A program made the position numbers and the translations under genes. From Candidatus Limivivens merdigallinarum (GTDB lineage: Bacteria > Bacillota > Clostridia > Lachnospirales > Lachnospiraceae), in NCBI GenBank assembly GCA_018713105.1, contig DVFT01000139.1, positions 1-64,000 on the forward strand: a DNA stretch of 64,000 nt, written 5' to 3'. Numbering within the stretch: the stretch's first letter is position 1; every line of letters begins with the position of its first letter. This document shows positions 1-10,500 of the stretch, in pieces. A model generated the notes under the pieces. The model was not told the DNA's origin, searched no databases, and worked only from the letters and a program-made list of their open reading frames with translations.

Positions 1-127
1 TCAGGTTCTGTAGTATGCCAGTATCCTACAAGAGGAGTATAACAAAGAAAAAGAAGAAGCGGGAGATTATCCGAAAAAGGGTTTCATAACCCCATCGGTG
101 CCTTTCGCAGAAAGGTGGTTTATAAGA

Positions 128-766
128 ATGAAGAAAACCGATCATTATGAGCAATGGTGCGAAGAATGGCGTCAGAGATTTCTGGCTGAGGATGTGGAGG
201 AATTAAGAAGAAAGATCCCGGAGCTGGAAGACCGAGGGGATGCCTTGTCTATATGTCATTTCGGACGGAGATACCTGATCCGGAAAGATACGGGGGAGAT
301 CCTGGCACAGGACGGGACGGAACCGATGCGGTATCAGGTGAAGCTGAATATTTACACACTGTTCGGATATGTGCAGAAGGGAGCATCCTTAAGGGGACAG
401 TGGGTGCCTTTCTCGGAGCTTCCCCATTCCCGTCCGTTCGTTCCGGCTTTTCAGAAAGGGATCGTGGAAGCGTTTGCAGGGACATTTGCCGGTCATGTTT
501 CAGAGCTTCGGACGGCATATGAACGGATAGGCGGGAAGACACTGCCGTTTTCAGACGCAGGAGGAGAGATTTACGGGTTTGACTGCATTCCCATGAGATG
601 CTTTTTCTGGGACAGGGATGAGGAATTTGACGCTTCCGCCAACCTTCTCTTTGATGCAGGTGCGTCAGATTTTATCCACATCGAAAGTATTGTGACCATC
701 GCCGGGGAGGGGATTCGGAGACTGGCAGAAGCGGCAGGACTGCCCGAAAATCCAAGACTGTACTGA
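128..766 (+). CDS. DUF3786 domain-containing protein
   Basis: ORF 98..766; ATG at 128 likely start. Resembles the DUF3786 protein at 47457 (shared pattern of 'F.W..DEEF.ASA..LF' near the C-terminus). Confidence 0.7.
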   Translation: MKKTDHYEQWCEEWRQRFLAEDVEELRRKIPELEDRGDALSICHFGRRYLIRKDTGEILAQDGTEPMRYQVKLNIYTLFGYVQKGASLRGQWVPFSELPHSRPFVPAFQKGIVEAFAGTFAGHVSELRTAYERIGGKTLPFSDAGGEIYGFDCIPMRCFFWDRDEEFDASANLLFDAGASDFIHIESIVTIAGEGIRRLAEAAGLPENPRLY

Positions 767-827
767 GGTCGCACTTGACTGGGCGGAAGGATACAGGTAG
801 AATGAATGTTAGCAAGGAGGAACGTAT

Positions 828-1439
828 ATGGAATATACCTTTTATGCCATGTTAGGCTATGTACTGGGCAGCATTCCGTTCGGCTATCTGATCCCGCATT
901 GGCTGAAGGGCGTGGACGTCCGGAAACTGAGCCGGGATGGAAATCCAGGGACTGCCAATGCTTTTTTGTTCGGAGGTTTCTTCTGCGGCTGCCTGGTTCT
1001 GATTTTTGACCTGACGAAGGGAGCGCTTCCGCTGTTTTTGGCAGCCAGGAATGTGGATGTGACCGGTATGGCGTTTGCGCTGATCATGGCGGCGCCGGTG
1101 GTGGGGCACGCTTACCCGGTTTTTGAAAAGACGAAAGGCGGAGGGAAAGCAATCGCGGTATCCTTTGGAGTACTGCTGGGGCTGATGCCGTTCTCCCCTT
1201 GTCTGTTTGTATTGGCATTCTGGTATTTGTTTTACTCTCTGGTCATTGTGATCAAGCCGCACAGCCTCCGGACGATAGCGGCTTATTTCTGCTGGACGGT
1301 TTCAGAACTGTTCCTGCAGAAAAACAGATCGATGATTCTTGGCGTCTCATTGATTGCCGCAGTGGTCATCCGAAGACATTTCAGGGAGGTACGTGCACTG
1401 GAGCAGAAGGAAATTAAAATTTTGTTTGGAAAAGGATGA
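828..1439 (+). CDS. glycerol-3-phosphate acyltransferase, PlsY-like
   Basis: MEYTFYAMLGYVLGSIPFGYLIP...DGNPGTANAF...KGGGKAIAVSFG: PlsY family motifs. Confidence 0.75.
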   Translation: MEYTFYAMLGYVLGSIPFGYLIPHWLKGVDVRKLSRDGNPGTANAFLFGGFFCGCLVLIFDLTKGALPLFLAARNVDVTGMAFALIMAAPVVGHAYPVFEKTKGGGKAIAVSFGVLLGLMPFSPCLFVLAFWYLFYSLVIVIKPHSLRTIAAYFCWTVSELFLQKNRSMILGVSLIAAVVIRRHFREVRALEQKEIKILFGKG

Positions 1440-1442
1440 GAG

Positions 1443-2579
1443 ATGAAAGTATTGATTTTATCCTGCAATACCGGCGGCGGACACAATGCCGCCGGAAGTG
1501 CAGTGAAGGAAAGGCTGCTGGCAGAGGGGCATGAGGCAGAGGTTTTCGATTATTTGACGCTGTCTGGCAAACGGACCTCCCGGCTGGTGGGAGATCTTTA
1601 TGTGGATATTGTCAAAGGGGCTCCAAGGCTTTTTGGGGCAGCCTATCATCTGGGTATGGCGGTAAGCCGTATTTCGAAGAAATCACCGGTTTATTATGCA
1701 AATGCGGTGATGGGGAAGTATCTCAGAAAATATTTAAAGGCAAATCCGGTGGACGCCATCGTCATGCCCCACCTTTATCCGGCGGAGACGCTCTGTTATT
1801 TGAAGAGAAAAGGGGTAAAGCTTCCCCTTACGGTGGCGGTTATGACGGATTATACCTGCATCCCGTTTTGGGAGGAGACGGATTGCGACTATTATATCGT
1901 CCCCCACTCGGATCTGGTGCCGGAGTGTGAGAAGAGAGGAATTCCCGGGGAGAAGCTGATTCCCCTTGGAATTCCGGTAAGCCCCAGATTTCTGGAAGAG
2001 ATCCCTGGGGAACAGGCGAAAGCCCATCTGGGATTTTCAAGGGACAAGAAGCTGCACCTGCTTTTGGGCGGAAGCATGGGGGCAGGAAAGCTGGTGGCGC
2101 TGGCAAAAGGCGTTTACCGGAAAAACGGTAAAAAAGACGAGATCGCAGTGATCTGCGGGAGTAATTTCAAGGTACGGGGAAAACTGGAAAAGGAATTTTC
2201 CGGCTGTAAGAACGTGCGCATTTACGGGCATACGGATGTCATGTACCTGTTTATGAAGGCAGCGGATATCATTTATACGAAGCCGGGCGGGCTGACCTCC
2301 ACGGAGGCGGCTGTGGTGCGAAAGCCATTGGTGCATACCTTCCCGATCCCGGGCTGTGAGACAGCCAACCGGCGCTTTTTCGTCAGCCGCGGAATGTCGG
2401 TTTCTGCCCGGACTGTAAAGGGTCTGGTATCGGCGGGATATAAGCTTCTGCATTCCAAGAAGAAGAAAAAGCGGATGAAAGGGGAACAGGCCAAGCAGAT
2501 CCGTCGCAGTTCTGCAGAAGCACTGGTGAACTTTCTGGAAGAAAAGGTAGAAGAAAGAAAAGGAGAAAAGGTAGAATGA
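1443..2579 (+). CDS. diacylglycerol glucosyltransferase / MGDG synthase-like glycosyltransferase
   Basis: MKVLILSCNTGGGHNAAGSAVKERL...YTKPGGLTSTEA: UgtP/MGDG synthase family. Confidence 0.8.
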   Translation: MKVLILSCNTGGGHNAAGSAVKERLLAEGHEAEVFDYLTLSGKRTSRLVGDLYVDIVKGAPRLFGAAYHLGMAVSRISKKSPVYYANAVMGKYLRKYLKANPVDAIVMPHLYPAETLCYLKRKGVKLPLTVAVMTDYTCIPFWEETDCDYYIVPHSDLVPECEKRGIPGEKLIPLGIPVSPRFLEEIPGEQAKAHLGFSRDKKLHLLLGGSMGAGKLVALAKGVYRKNGKKDEIAVICGSNFKVRGKLEKEFSGCKNVRIYGHTDVMYLFMKAADIIYTKPGGLTSTEAAVVRKPLVHTFPIPGCETANRRFFVSRGMSVSARTVKGLVSAGYKLLHSKKKKKRMKGEQAKQIRRSSAEALVNFLEEKVEERKGEKVE

Positions 2580-3670
2580 ATCAGGAAAAATTGTCAAGGG
2601 TAATCTCTGCGATGGGCGAAGCCGGGATCGATCTGTTTTTGCTCTCGGATCCGATGTCGGTCTACTATCTGACGGGCAAAAAGCTTACCTGCCTTGAGCG
2701 GATGATGGTTCTCCTCCTGGATTGCGAAGGGAATCACAGACTGGTAATCGGAAGGCTGTTTCCGCAGGATGAAGAGGAGCTGGGCGTGAAAGTCGTCTAT
2801 TTTGACGATACCGACGACTGCGTGGAAATTCTGGCAGGGGAAATGCGGAAAGGATGCCGTATCGGGATCGACAAGAGCTGGCCGTCCGGGTTCCTGCTTC
2901 GGCTGATGGAGCTGAGGGCGGGGGAGAGCTATGTCAATGCTTCCAGCCTCATTGACAAGATTCGCCAGATCAAGAGTAAGGACGAACAGGACAAGATGCG
3001 CAAAGCCTCTGCAGTCAATGATGAGTGTATCGGAGAACTGATAAAACGTCTGCCAAAGGATATGACAGAGCTGGAAGCGGGAGATGAGCTTCTCTCTATC
3101 TATCTGGATCATGGGGCAGAGGGACATTCCTTTGATCCCATCATCGCCTATGGAGAGCATGCCGCCGATCCACATCATGAGCCGGATCATTCCAAGGGAG
3201 ATTACGGAGATGCGGTGGTGATCGATGTGGGATGCCTGGTAGACGGATACTGTGCGGATATGACGAGGACGGTATTCTTAGGCGAAGCTACCGATCAGGC
3301 GAAGGAGATTTACCGGATCGTCAGGGAGGCAAACCGCCGGGGGATTGAGGCTGTAAAACCGGGAGTGCGTTTTGCAGATGTGGACCGGGCTGCACGAAGC
3401 TATATTGAGGAGATGGGATATGGTTCCTATTTTACGCACCGGACGGGGCACTGCATCGGGATGGAGGTTCATGAGTTCGGGGATGTGTCCTCTGTCAATG
3501 AGGAGATCCTGAAGCCGGGGATGATTTTTTCTGTGGAACCTGGAATCTATGTGCCGGGAACGGCAGGGGTTCGGATCGAGGATCTGGTCCTGGTGACGGA
3601 GGACGGCGCAGAGGTTCTGAATCATTTTACCAAGGATCTCATTGAAATCCCTTGGGAAGAGGAGAAGTAA
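2576..3670 (+). CDS. M24 family Xaa-Pro peptidase
   Basis: DVGCLVDGYCADMTRT, GHCIGMEVHE, PGMIFSVEPGIY motifs of creatinase/aminopeptidase P fold. Confidence 0.88.
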   Translation: MNQEKLSRVISAMGEAGIDLFLLSDPMSVYYLTGKKLTCLERMMVLLLDCEGNHRLVIGRLFPQDEEELGVKVVYFDDTDDCVEILAGEMRKGCRIGIDKSWPSGFLLRLMELRAGESYVNASSLIDKIRQIKSKDEQDKMRKASAVNDECIGELIKRLPKDMTELEAGDELLSIYLDHGAEGHSFDPIIAYGEHAADPHHEPDHSKGDYGDAVVIDVGCLVDGYCADMTRTVFLGEATDQAKEIYRIVREANRRGIEAVKPGVRFADVDRAARSYIEEMGYGSYFTHRTGHCIGMEVHEFGDVSSVNEEILKPGMIFSVEPGIYVPGTAGVRIEDLVLVTEDGAEVLNHFTKDLIEIPWEEEK

Positions 3671-3702
3671 AAAGAAAAACCGGTTAGGAAGGTACGGATA
3701 CG

Positions 3703-5238
3703 ATGAATGGATTGAGTCAAAAGAGATACCTGAAGCTGTCACCTCCCACAAAGGAGGATCAGCGCTCCTTCCGCCAGAGGATTCTGGACGGGCTGGGGAT
3801 GGAAGAGGGACAGGTGAGGATTCCGGCGTCTGCGCTGAGAAGCCTGTATCCTCTCTGTGAGGAAGCTGGATGGGAGCTGACGGTTTCTCTGGGTTTTGAC
3901 GGGTTTTCCTGGGTTGTCCTCAATCTGGAGAAGGGAGATACTGCTGGTGAACACTTAGGGATCGCGGTGGATCTTGGGAGCACGACCGTGGTGCTAAGCC
4001 TTATGGATATGAATACCGGGGAGAGCCTTGGGAAAGTCAGCGTCTTCAACCGCCAGATTGCCCATGGGCAGGATATCCTATCCCGGATCTTCTACAGCAA
4101 GGATCATCCGGAAGCGTTGGAGGAGCTTCGCCTTAACACGGTGAAAAGCATTCAGGAGGGTATGGAGCTCTTGTCAGGGGAGACCGGAAAGAAAGCATCG
4201 AAGGCGCTTTCTATGGTAATAGCCGGAAACACTGCCATGATCCATTTTCTGGTTGGAATGGATGCATTCTCCGTTTTCGCGGCGCCCTATGCGGTGAGGG
4301 CGGATCGGACGGGGTTTTTGGCAGCCGGGGAGCTTGGAATCCCTATTTCCGGCTATGTGTACTGTTTCCCGGCGAAGGCGAACTACCTGGGCGGCGACAT
4401 CATCAGCGGCTTGACGGCTGTGGGAATTCAGAAAAAGGAGAAGGTGAACGTCTTCTTCGATGTGGGCACCAACGGGGAACTGGTGGTGGGAAACCGGGAG
4501 TTTCTGGTCTGCGGAGCCGGAGCTGCGGGACCTGCCCTGGAAGGAGAAGTGGTAAAAACCGGGATGCGTGCTGTGGATGGAGCCGTGGATGCGGTATCCA
4601 TGGAAGACGGGGCGATCCGCCTTCATACCATCGGGGAAAAGCCGCCGATTGGAATCTGCGGTTCCGGGATCGTGGATCTGGTGGCTGAGCTGTTTCTAAG
4701 CGGCTGGATTGACTTCAGGGGAAGGTATGTGGAGGAAGCGTCTCCGTGGATCCAATACGATGGCGAGTATGAGGAATATGCGGTGGAATATGCCCCGGGG
4801 CTTAAGTTTTATCAGAGTGATATTGAGGAGTTTTTGCGGACCAAGGCAGCCGCTTACACGATGATGGAGTATATCCTGGATGCGGTAGGGCTCACCCTTG
4901 ACGATGTGGAGGGATTTTATATGGCAGGGGCTTTCGGAGCCCATATCCGCAAGGAATCTGCCGTGGCGATCGGGATGTACCCGGATGTGGAGCTTGGACG
5001 GATCCACCAGGTGGGAAACAGTTCCCTTCTGGGGGCAGAACAGATGCTCCTTGACCGAAGCCTCCTTAGAGAGGCCGAAGGGATTCTGGATCTCATGGAA
5101 TATGTGCAGTTTGGGGCGGTGGATAATTTCCTGCAGATTATGAACGCAGCCATGGCACTGCCCCATATGGATCTGGGACGGTTCCCCGCGGTACAGAAGG
5201 AACTTCTGCGCAGGCAAACGCAAAAAGAAAAGAAATAA
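3703..5238 (+). CDS. ASKHA-domain corrinoid activation (RACo-like, DUF4445) protein lacking an N-terminal ferredoxin domain
   Basis: IAVDLGSTTVVLSLMDMNTGE, NVFFDVGTNGELVVGN, ICGSGIVDLVAELF shared with the RACo at 45529; no Cys-rich N-terminus. Confidence 0.82.
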   Translation: MNGLSQKRYLKLSPPTKEDQRSFRQRILDGLGMEEGQVRIPASALRSLYPLCEEAGWELTVSLGFDGFSWVVLNLEKGDTAGEHLGIAVDLGSTTVVLSLMDMNTGESLGKVSVFNRQIAHGQDILSRIFYSKDHPEALEELRLNTVKSIQEGMELLSGETGKKASKALSMVIAGNTAMIHFLVGMDAFSVFAAPYAVRADRTGFLAAGELGIPISGYVYCFPAKANYLGGDIISGLTAVGIQKKEKVNVFFDVGTNGELVVGNREFLVCGAGAAGPALEGEVVKTGMRAVDGAVDAVSMEDGAIRLHTIGEKPPIGICGSGIVDLVAELFLSGWIDFRGRYVEEASPWIQYDGEYEEYAVEYAPGLKFYQSDIEEFLRTKAAAYTMMEYILDAVGLTLDDVEGFYMAGAFGAHIRKESAVAIGMYPDVELGRIHQVGNSSLLGAEQMLLDRSLLREAEGILDLMEYVQFGAVDNFLQIMNAAMALPHMDLGRFPAVQKELLRRQTQKEKK

Positions 5239-5254
5239 AAAGTCAAAAAAGTAG

Positions 5255-5283
5255 TTGACATTTGGGAGATTATAAGATATACT
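5255..5283 (+). promoter_or_regulatory. sigma-A-type promoter for tRNA-Met
   Basis: TTGACA(5255-5260)-N17-TATACT(5278-5283). Confidence 0.8.
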
Positions 5284-5295
5284 GGCAGAGTTCGC

Positions 5296-5369
5296 GGCGG
5301 AATAGCTCAGTTGGCTAGAGCATACGGTTCATACCCGTAGTGTCGAGAGTTCGAATCTCCCTTCCGCTA
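5296..5369 (+). tRNA. tRNA-Met (anticodon CAT)
   Basis: Cloverleaf: GGCGGAA acceptor / TTCCGCT, TAGCTCAGTTGG D-arm, TTCATAC anticodon loop, GAGTTCGAATCTC T-arm; CCA not encoded. Confidence 0.93.
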
Positions 5370-5377
5370 CTGTGAAT

Positions 5378-5403
5378 AGCCCAGTGTATGCTGGGCTTTT
5401 TTT
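5378..5403 (+). terminator. Rho-independent terminator after tRNA-Met
   Basis: AGCCCAG-tgtatg-CTGGGCT followed by a T-tract. Confidence 0.85.
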
Positions 5404-5477
5404 GTGCCAGCCGTATTTTTCTGTTGATTTTTAGAATGATGTTTAGTATATTAATGTATAGCATAGGAGGAAAGAAT

Positions 5478-6476
5478 ATGCAGACGTTAGTCAAAGTGGT
5501 TGTCGATGCCATGGGCGGAGACAATGCGCCGGCAGAGGTGGTGAAGGGGGCCGTGGATGCCGTGAATGCACGGAAGGACATCAAAGTCATCCTGACAGGT
5601 CAGAAGCCTCTGGTGGAGAGAGAATTGCAGAAGTATACGTTTCCCAAAGAGCAGGTGGAGTTGGTCCATGCATCCGAAGTGATTGAGATGGCAGAGCCGC
5701 CTGTGAATGCCGTTCGAACCAAGAGGGATTCCTCCCTGGTGGTGGGGATGAATCTGGTGAGGCGCGGGGAGGCAGATGCGTTGGTTTCAGCAGGGAGTAC
5801 AGGAGCTGTCCTCGTGGGAGGACAGGTTCTCGTGGGCAGGCTCAAAGGAGTGGAGCGTCCTCCGCTTGCGCCCCTGATTCCCACGAAGAACGGGGTGAGT
5901 CTCCTGGTGGACTGCGGCGCCAATGTGGATGCCAGACCGTCCCACCTGCTCCAGTTCGCGAAGATGGGATCCATCTATATGGAGCATGTGGTGGGGATCA
6001 AGAATCCCCGTGTCGGGATCGTCAACATCGGCGCAGAGGAGGAGAAAGGCAACGCGTTGGTAAAAGAGACGTTCCCGCTTCTTAAGGAATGCGGGGATAT
6101 CAACTTTATCGGCAGCGTGGAAGCCAGGGATATCCCATCCGGTGTCTGTGACGTGATCGTGTGTGAGGCTTTTGTGGGAAATGTAATTCTGAAGCTTTAC
6201 GAAGGGGTGGCTTCGACACTGATCGGCAAGGTGAAGGAGGGACTGATGTCCGATCTTCGCAGCAAGGTCGGTGCACTTCTCATAAAGCCTGCGCTGAAGA
6301 CAACGCTGAAGTCTTTTGACAGCAGCAAGTACGGCGGAGCTCCGCTTCTGGGACTGAAAGGGCTGGTGGTCAAGACCCACGGAAGCTCGAAAGCAGGGGA
6401 GATCAAAAATTCCATTATACAGTGCGTTCAGTTTAAACAGCAGGAGATCAACGAAAAGATCAAGGAACGTATCTGA
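5478..6476 (+). CDS. plsX: phosphate acyltransferase PlsX
   Basis: VVVDAMGGDNAPAEVVKGAVDA...; start ATG 5478 after AGGAGG. Confidence 0.95.
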   Translation: MQTLVKVVVDAMGGDNAPAEVVKGAVDAVNARKDIKVILTGQKPLVERELQKYTFPKEQVELVHASEVIEMAEPPVNAVRTKRDSSLVVGMNLVRRGEADALVSAGSTGAVLVGGQVLVGRLKGVERPPLAPLIPTKNGVSLLVDCGANVDARPSHLLQFAKMGSIYMEHVVGIKNPRVGIVNIGAEEEKGNALVKETFPLLKECGDINFIGSVEARDIPSGVCDVIVCEAFVGNVILKLYEGVASTLIGKVKEGLMSDLRSKVGALLIKPALKTTLKSFDSSKYGGAPLLGLKGLVVKTHGSSKAGEIKNSIIQCVQFKQQEINEKIKERI

Positions 6477-6543
6477 AAGGCTTGGAAGGGCAAATGGGCT
6501 TCCTGGCAGATTTAAGAAAAAGATGTAAGAGAGGATTGATGTT

Positions 6544-6774
6544 ATGGAATTCGAAAAATTACAGCAAATTATTGCCGAGGTATTGAATGTAGATGCGGAC
6601 GAGATTACCCCGGAGACTACATTTGTGGATGATTTGGGAGCAGACTCCCTGGACGTATTCCAGATTATTATGGGCATCGAGGAAGAATTTGACATTGAAA
6701 TTCCCAATGAAGAGGCGGAGAAGATCGTATCCGTAGGGGATGCGGTAGAACAGATTAAAAACGCATTGAACTAA
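6544..6774 (+). CDS. acpP: acyl carrier protein
   Basis: [38 protein letters not shown] phosphopantetheine site. Confidence 0.96.
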   Translation: MEFEKLQQIIAEVLNVDADEITPETTFVDDLGADSLDVFQIIMGIEEEFDIEIPNEEAEKIVSVGDAVEQIKNALN

Positions 6775-6845
6775 ATGATGTGCTGCGAAAGGGATGTTTT
6801 GCAACATCCCTTTTTCATTCACAGCAATACAAGAAGGAGCAAAGT

Positions 6846-7556
6846 ATGGAGCCAAATTTTTTTCATAAGTTAGAGGAAGCCAGCGGTTATACCTTCCAGA
6901 ACAAGCTTTTGCTCAAGCAGGCGATGACGCACAGTTCCTACGCCAACGAGCGCCGCTATAAAAAGCTGAAGGATAATGAACGGCTGGAATTTTTGGGAGA
7001 TGCCGTGCTGGAGGTCATCAGCAGCGAATATCTGTTTCGGCATTATCCCGAGCTGCCGGAGGGGGACTTGACGAAGCTTCGGGCAAGTATTGTGTGCGAG
7101 CCGACTTTGGCGATGTGCGCCGGGGAGCTGAACCTGGGGGAATATCTGCTTCTGGGAAAAGGAGAGGAGCATACCGGAGGGAGAAACCGGAATTCCATCG
7201 TCTCCGACGCTATGGAGGCTTTGATCGGAGCAATCTATCTGGATGGTGGTTTTGCTAGCGCAAAAGAATTCGTACACCGTTTTATTATGACGGATATTGA
7301 GCACAAAAAACTCTTTTATGATAGCAAGACTATTCTGCAGGAGATTGTACAGAGAGATTTCAAGGATGAGGAGATCAGCTATGTACTCGCCGGAGAGGAA
7401 GGACCGGACCACGACAAGACCTTCTTGGTGGATCTGATGGTGGGAGAGAAGCATCTAAGCAGTGGAAAAGGCAGGACAAAGAAGGCGGCGGAGCAGGACG
7501 CGGCATATCACTGCCTGATCAAATGGAAAGGACAAGAAAAACATCCATGTATTTAA
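6846..7556 (+). CDS. rnc: ribonuclease III
   Basis: NERLEFLGDAVLEVISSEYLF signature and C-terminal dsRBD. Confidence 0.95.
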   Translation: MEPNFFHKLEEASGYTFQNKLLLKQAMTHSSYANERRYKKLKDNERLEFLGDAVLEVISSEYLFRHYPELPEGDLTKLRASIVCEPTLAMCAGELNLGEYLLLGKGEEHTGGRNRNSIVSDAMEALIGAIYLDGGFASAKEFVHRFIMTDIEHKKLFYDSKTILQEIVQRDFKDEEISYVLAGEEGPDHDKTFLVDLMVGEKHLSSGKGRTKKAAEQDAAYHCLIKWKGQEKHPCI

Positions 7557-10500
7557 AAAGCATTGAGGTGCAGGGCTTTAAATCTTTTGCAAACAAGATC
7601 GTCTTTCAGTTTCATAATGGGATCACCGCCATTGTAGGTCCGAACGGCAGCGGAAAGAGTAATGTAGGCGATGCGGTTCGCTGGGTCTTAGGAGAGCAGA
7701 GTGCCAAACAGCTGAGAGGTGCCAGCATGCAGGACGTCATTTTTTCGGGAACGGAAAACCGTAAGCCCATGGGGTATGCCTCTGTGGCGATTACGTTGGA
7801 CAATTCAGATCATCAGCTTCCTATTGAATTCAATGAAGTGACGGTGACCAGGAGAGTATACCGGTCCGGGGAGAGCGAGTATCTGATCAACGGCACGGCA
7901 TGCCGGCTGAAAGACATCAACGAACTATTCTATGATACCGGCATTGGAAAAGAAGGCTATTCCATCATCGGTCAGGGACAGATTGACAAGATCCTAAGCG
8001 GAAAGCCGGAGGAGCGGCGTGAGCTTTTTGACGAAGCTGTGGGAATTGTGAAGTTCAAACGCCGAAAAGCGGCAGCGCAGAAAAAGCTGGAGGACGAACG
8101 GCAGAACCTGGTACGTGTCCGGGACATCCTTTCCGAGCTTACCCGACAGCTGGGACCTCTGGAAAAGCAATCCGAGACGGCAAAGCGCTATCTTGCCAAA
8201 AGGGAAGAGCTAAAGACGCTGGATGTCAATATGTTTCTTTTGGAAATGGAAGCGCACAAAGAGGAGATGGAGTCTCTTCTCTCGAAGCTGGATAACTCAA
8301 GCCGTGAGCTTCAGGAGGCAGAAGAAGCTTATGAGGCAATCCGCCGGAAATATGAGGCGGCAGAGCAGGAACTGGAGCAGTTAAGCCAGGAAGCAGCGAA
8401 TAAGCAGCAGGAGGCAAACGACGGAAAGGTCCGTCAGCAGATGCTTCAGGGTCAGATGGATGTGCTGAAGGAGCAGATTAAGGCAGCACGGGAAAGCCAG
8501 GAGAACTTTCGGAGCCGGACCGGGACGATCGACCGGGAAATCAGCCTCCGCACGGAGCAGCTTGTATCTTCGGAGGACGAGCAGGCGGCCATTCTGGACG
8601 AAGTCCAGACGGCAGCAGAGGCTGAGGAAGAGACGGGACTGGAACAAGATGCGATCTTGGCATCCCTAAGCCACCTGGAGCAGGAGATCGAGGATGGAAA
8701 GAACGAGATCATCCGGCTTTTGAACCAGCGGGCATCCACCAAAGGGAAAATTCAGCGGTATGATACGATTCTGGAGCAGAACCAGATCCGGAAAGCTCAG
8801 GTCAGCCAGCAGGTGTTAAGGCTTAGAAGTGAGGAGAATGAGCAGGAGGATCAGCTTTCGGAGTTAAAGGAAAAATATCAGAAGATCAGCGAAAAAATCG
8901 AAAACCTGACCGAGAATAGCCGGGGGCTGGAGGAACAGGTGGAGGTGATCCGAAAGGAACTGATCGACGACAACCATCAAATGGAGAACGGTCAGGTCGC
9001 CTACCATCGGGAGGCGTCCAGGTTGGAATCCCTGAAAAATATCACGGAACGCTACGATGGATATGGAAACAGCATCCGCCGCGTGATGGAGCAGAAGGCA
9101 AAAGAGCCCGGGCTTCTGGGCGTGGTGGCAGATTTGATCAAGGTGGAGAAATCCTACGAGACCGCCATCGAGACGGCTCTCGGAGGCAGTATCCAGAACA
9201 TCGTCACAAAAGACGAAGATACTGCCAAACGGATGATTGAGTTTTTGAAGAAACATAAATATGGGCGCGCCACCTTTCTGCCGCTGACCAGCATCAACGG
9301 ACGCGGGCAATTCCAGGAGACGAAGGCGCTGAACGAAGAGGGCGTCATCGGCCTTGCCAGCACGCTTGTAAAGGCGGACAGCCAATACAGCGGCCTGATC
9401 CAGTACCTTCTGGGCAGGGTAGTGGTGGCGGATCATATCGACCATGCCATCCTGCTGGCGAGAAAATACAGGTATTCCCTGCGGATCGTCACGCTGGACG
9501 GCGAATCTTTAAGCCCGGGCGGTTCCATGACAGGAGGTGCCTTCAAGAATGCCAGCAATCTGCTGGGAAGGAGAAGGGAGATCGAGGAACTCTCTTCCAG
9601 TGTGGCTCTCCTGAAGAAGGATCTGGAGGCGCTCCAGCAGACCATCGATGGGAAGAGAAGGAAGAGAAACGAACTCCGGGACAAGATCGCAGCCTTAGGA
9701 GAACAGCTTCAGAAAGCTTATCTGGTCCAGAATACCACAAAGCTGGAAATCAGCCAAATGGAAGATAAGAAGCGGGAGACAACATCCGGATACCGCCATT
9801 TAAAAGAAGAAGGCTCGGAGATCGAGAGCCAGATGCGGGAGCTCACCGAAGAAAAGGCAAAGATCCAGGAGGAGCTTTCCCTGTCCGTACAGCGGGAAGA
9901 AGAGCTGAAGGCTTCCATCGAGAAGCTTCAGAAGGAACTAGAAGGGGAAAAAGAATCCTACGAAGAGCAGAAGAAGAAAGCGGAGTCCATTCACCTGAAG
10001 CTGGCAGGGGCGAAGCAGCGGCAGGAGTTCGTGCTGCAGACCATCGCCCGTATCAAGGGGGAGATCAAAAGCTTTAAGGCAGAAAAGCTCTCCGTGGAAG
10101 AGAACATTCAGGCAAAGGAGCAAGAAGCCAAAGAGAAGACAAAACAGATCGGCGAGATGGAGGGAGAAGTTGCCGCGCTTTCAGAACTCCAGAGAAAAGC
10201 CGAGGAGGAAATCAGAAGCTGCCAGGAGAAACAGAAGGAAAAAAGCCTGCAGCAGAAGGAATGTTTCCAAGAACGGGAAGCACTCTCAGAACGGAAAGGG
10301 CTGTTGGATAAAGAAAACTTCCGGCTGGCTTCCCAGAAAGAAAAGGCAGAGGAATGGAAGGAATCCCGGATCAACGATATCTGGGAAGAATATCAGCTGA
10401 CGCCGGGAAGCGCCGCTGAATTAAAGAAGGAAGAGCTTACGGACCGGACAAGGCTTAAGGATCAGGTCCGTACCCTGAAAAACGAGATCAAGGCGCTGGG

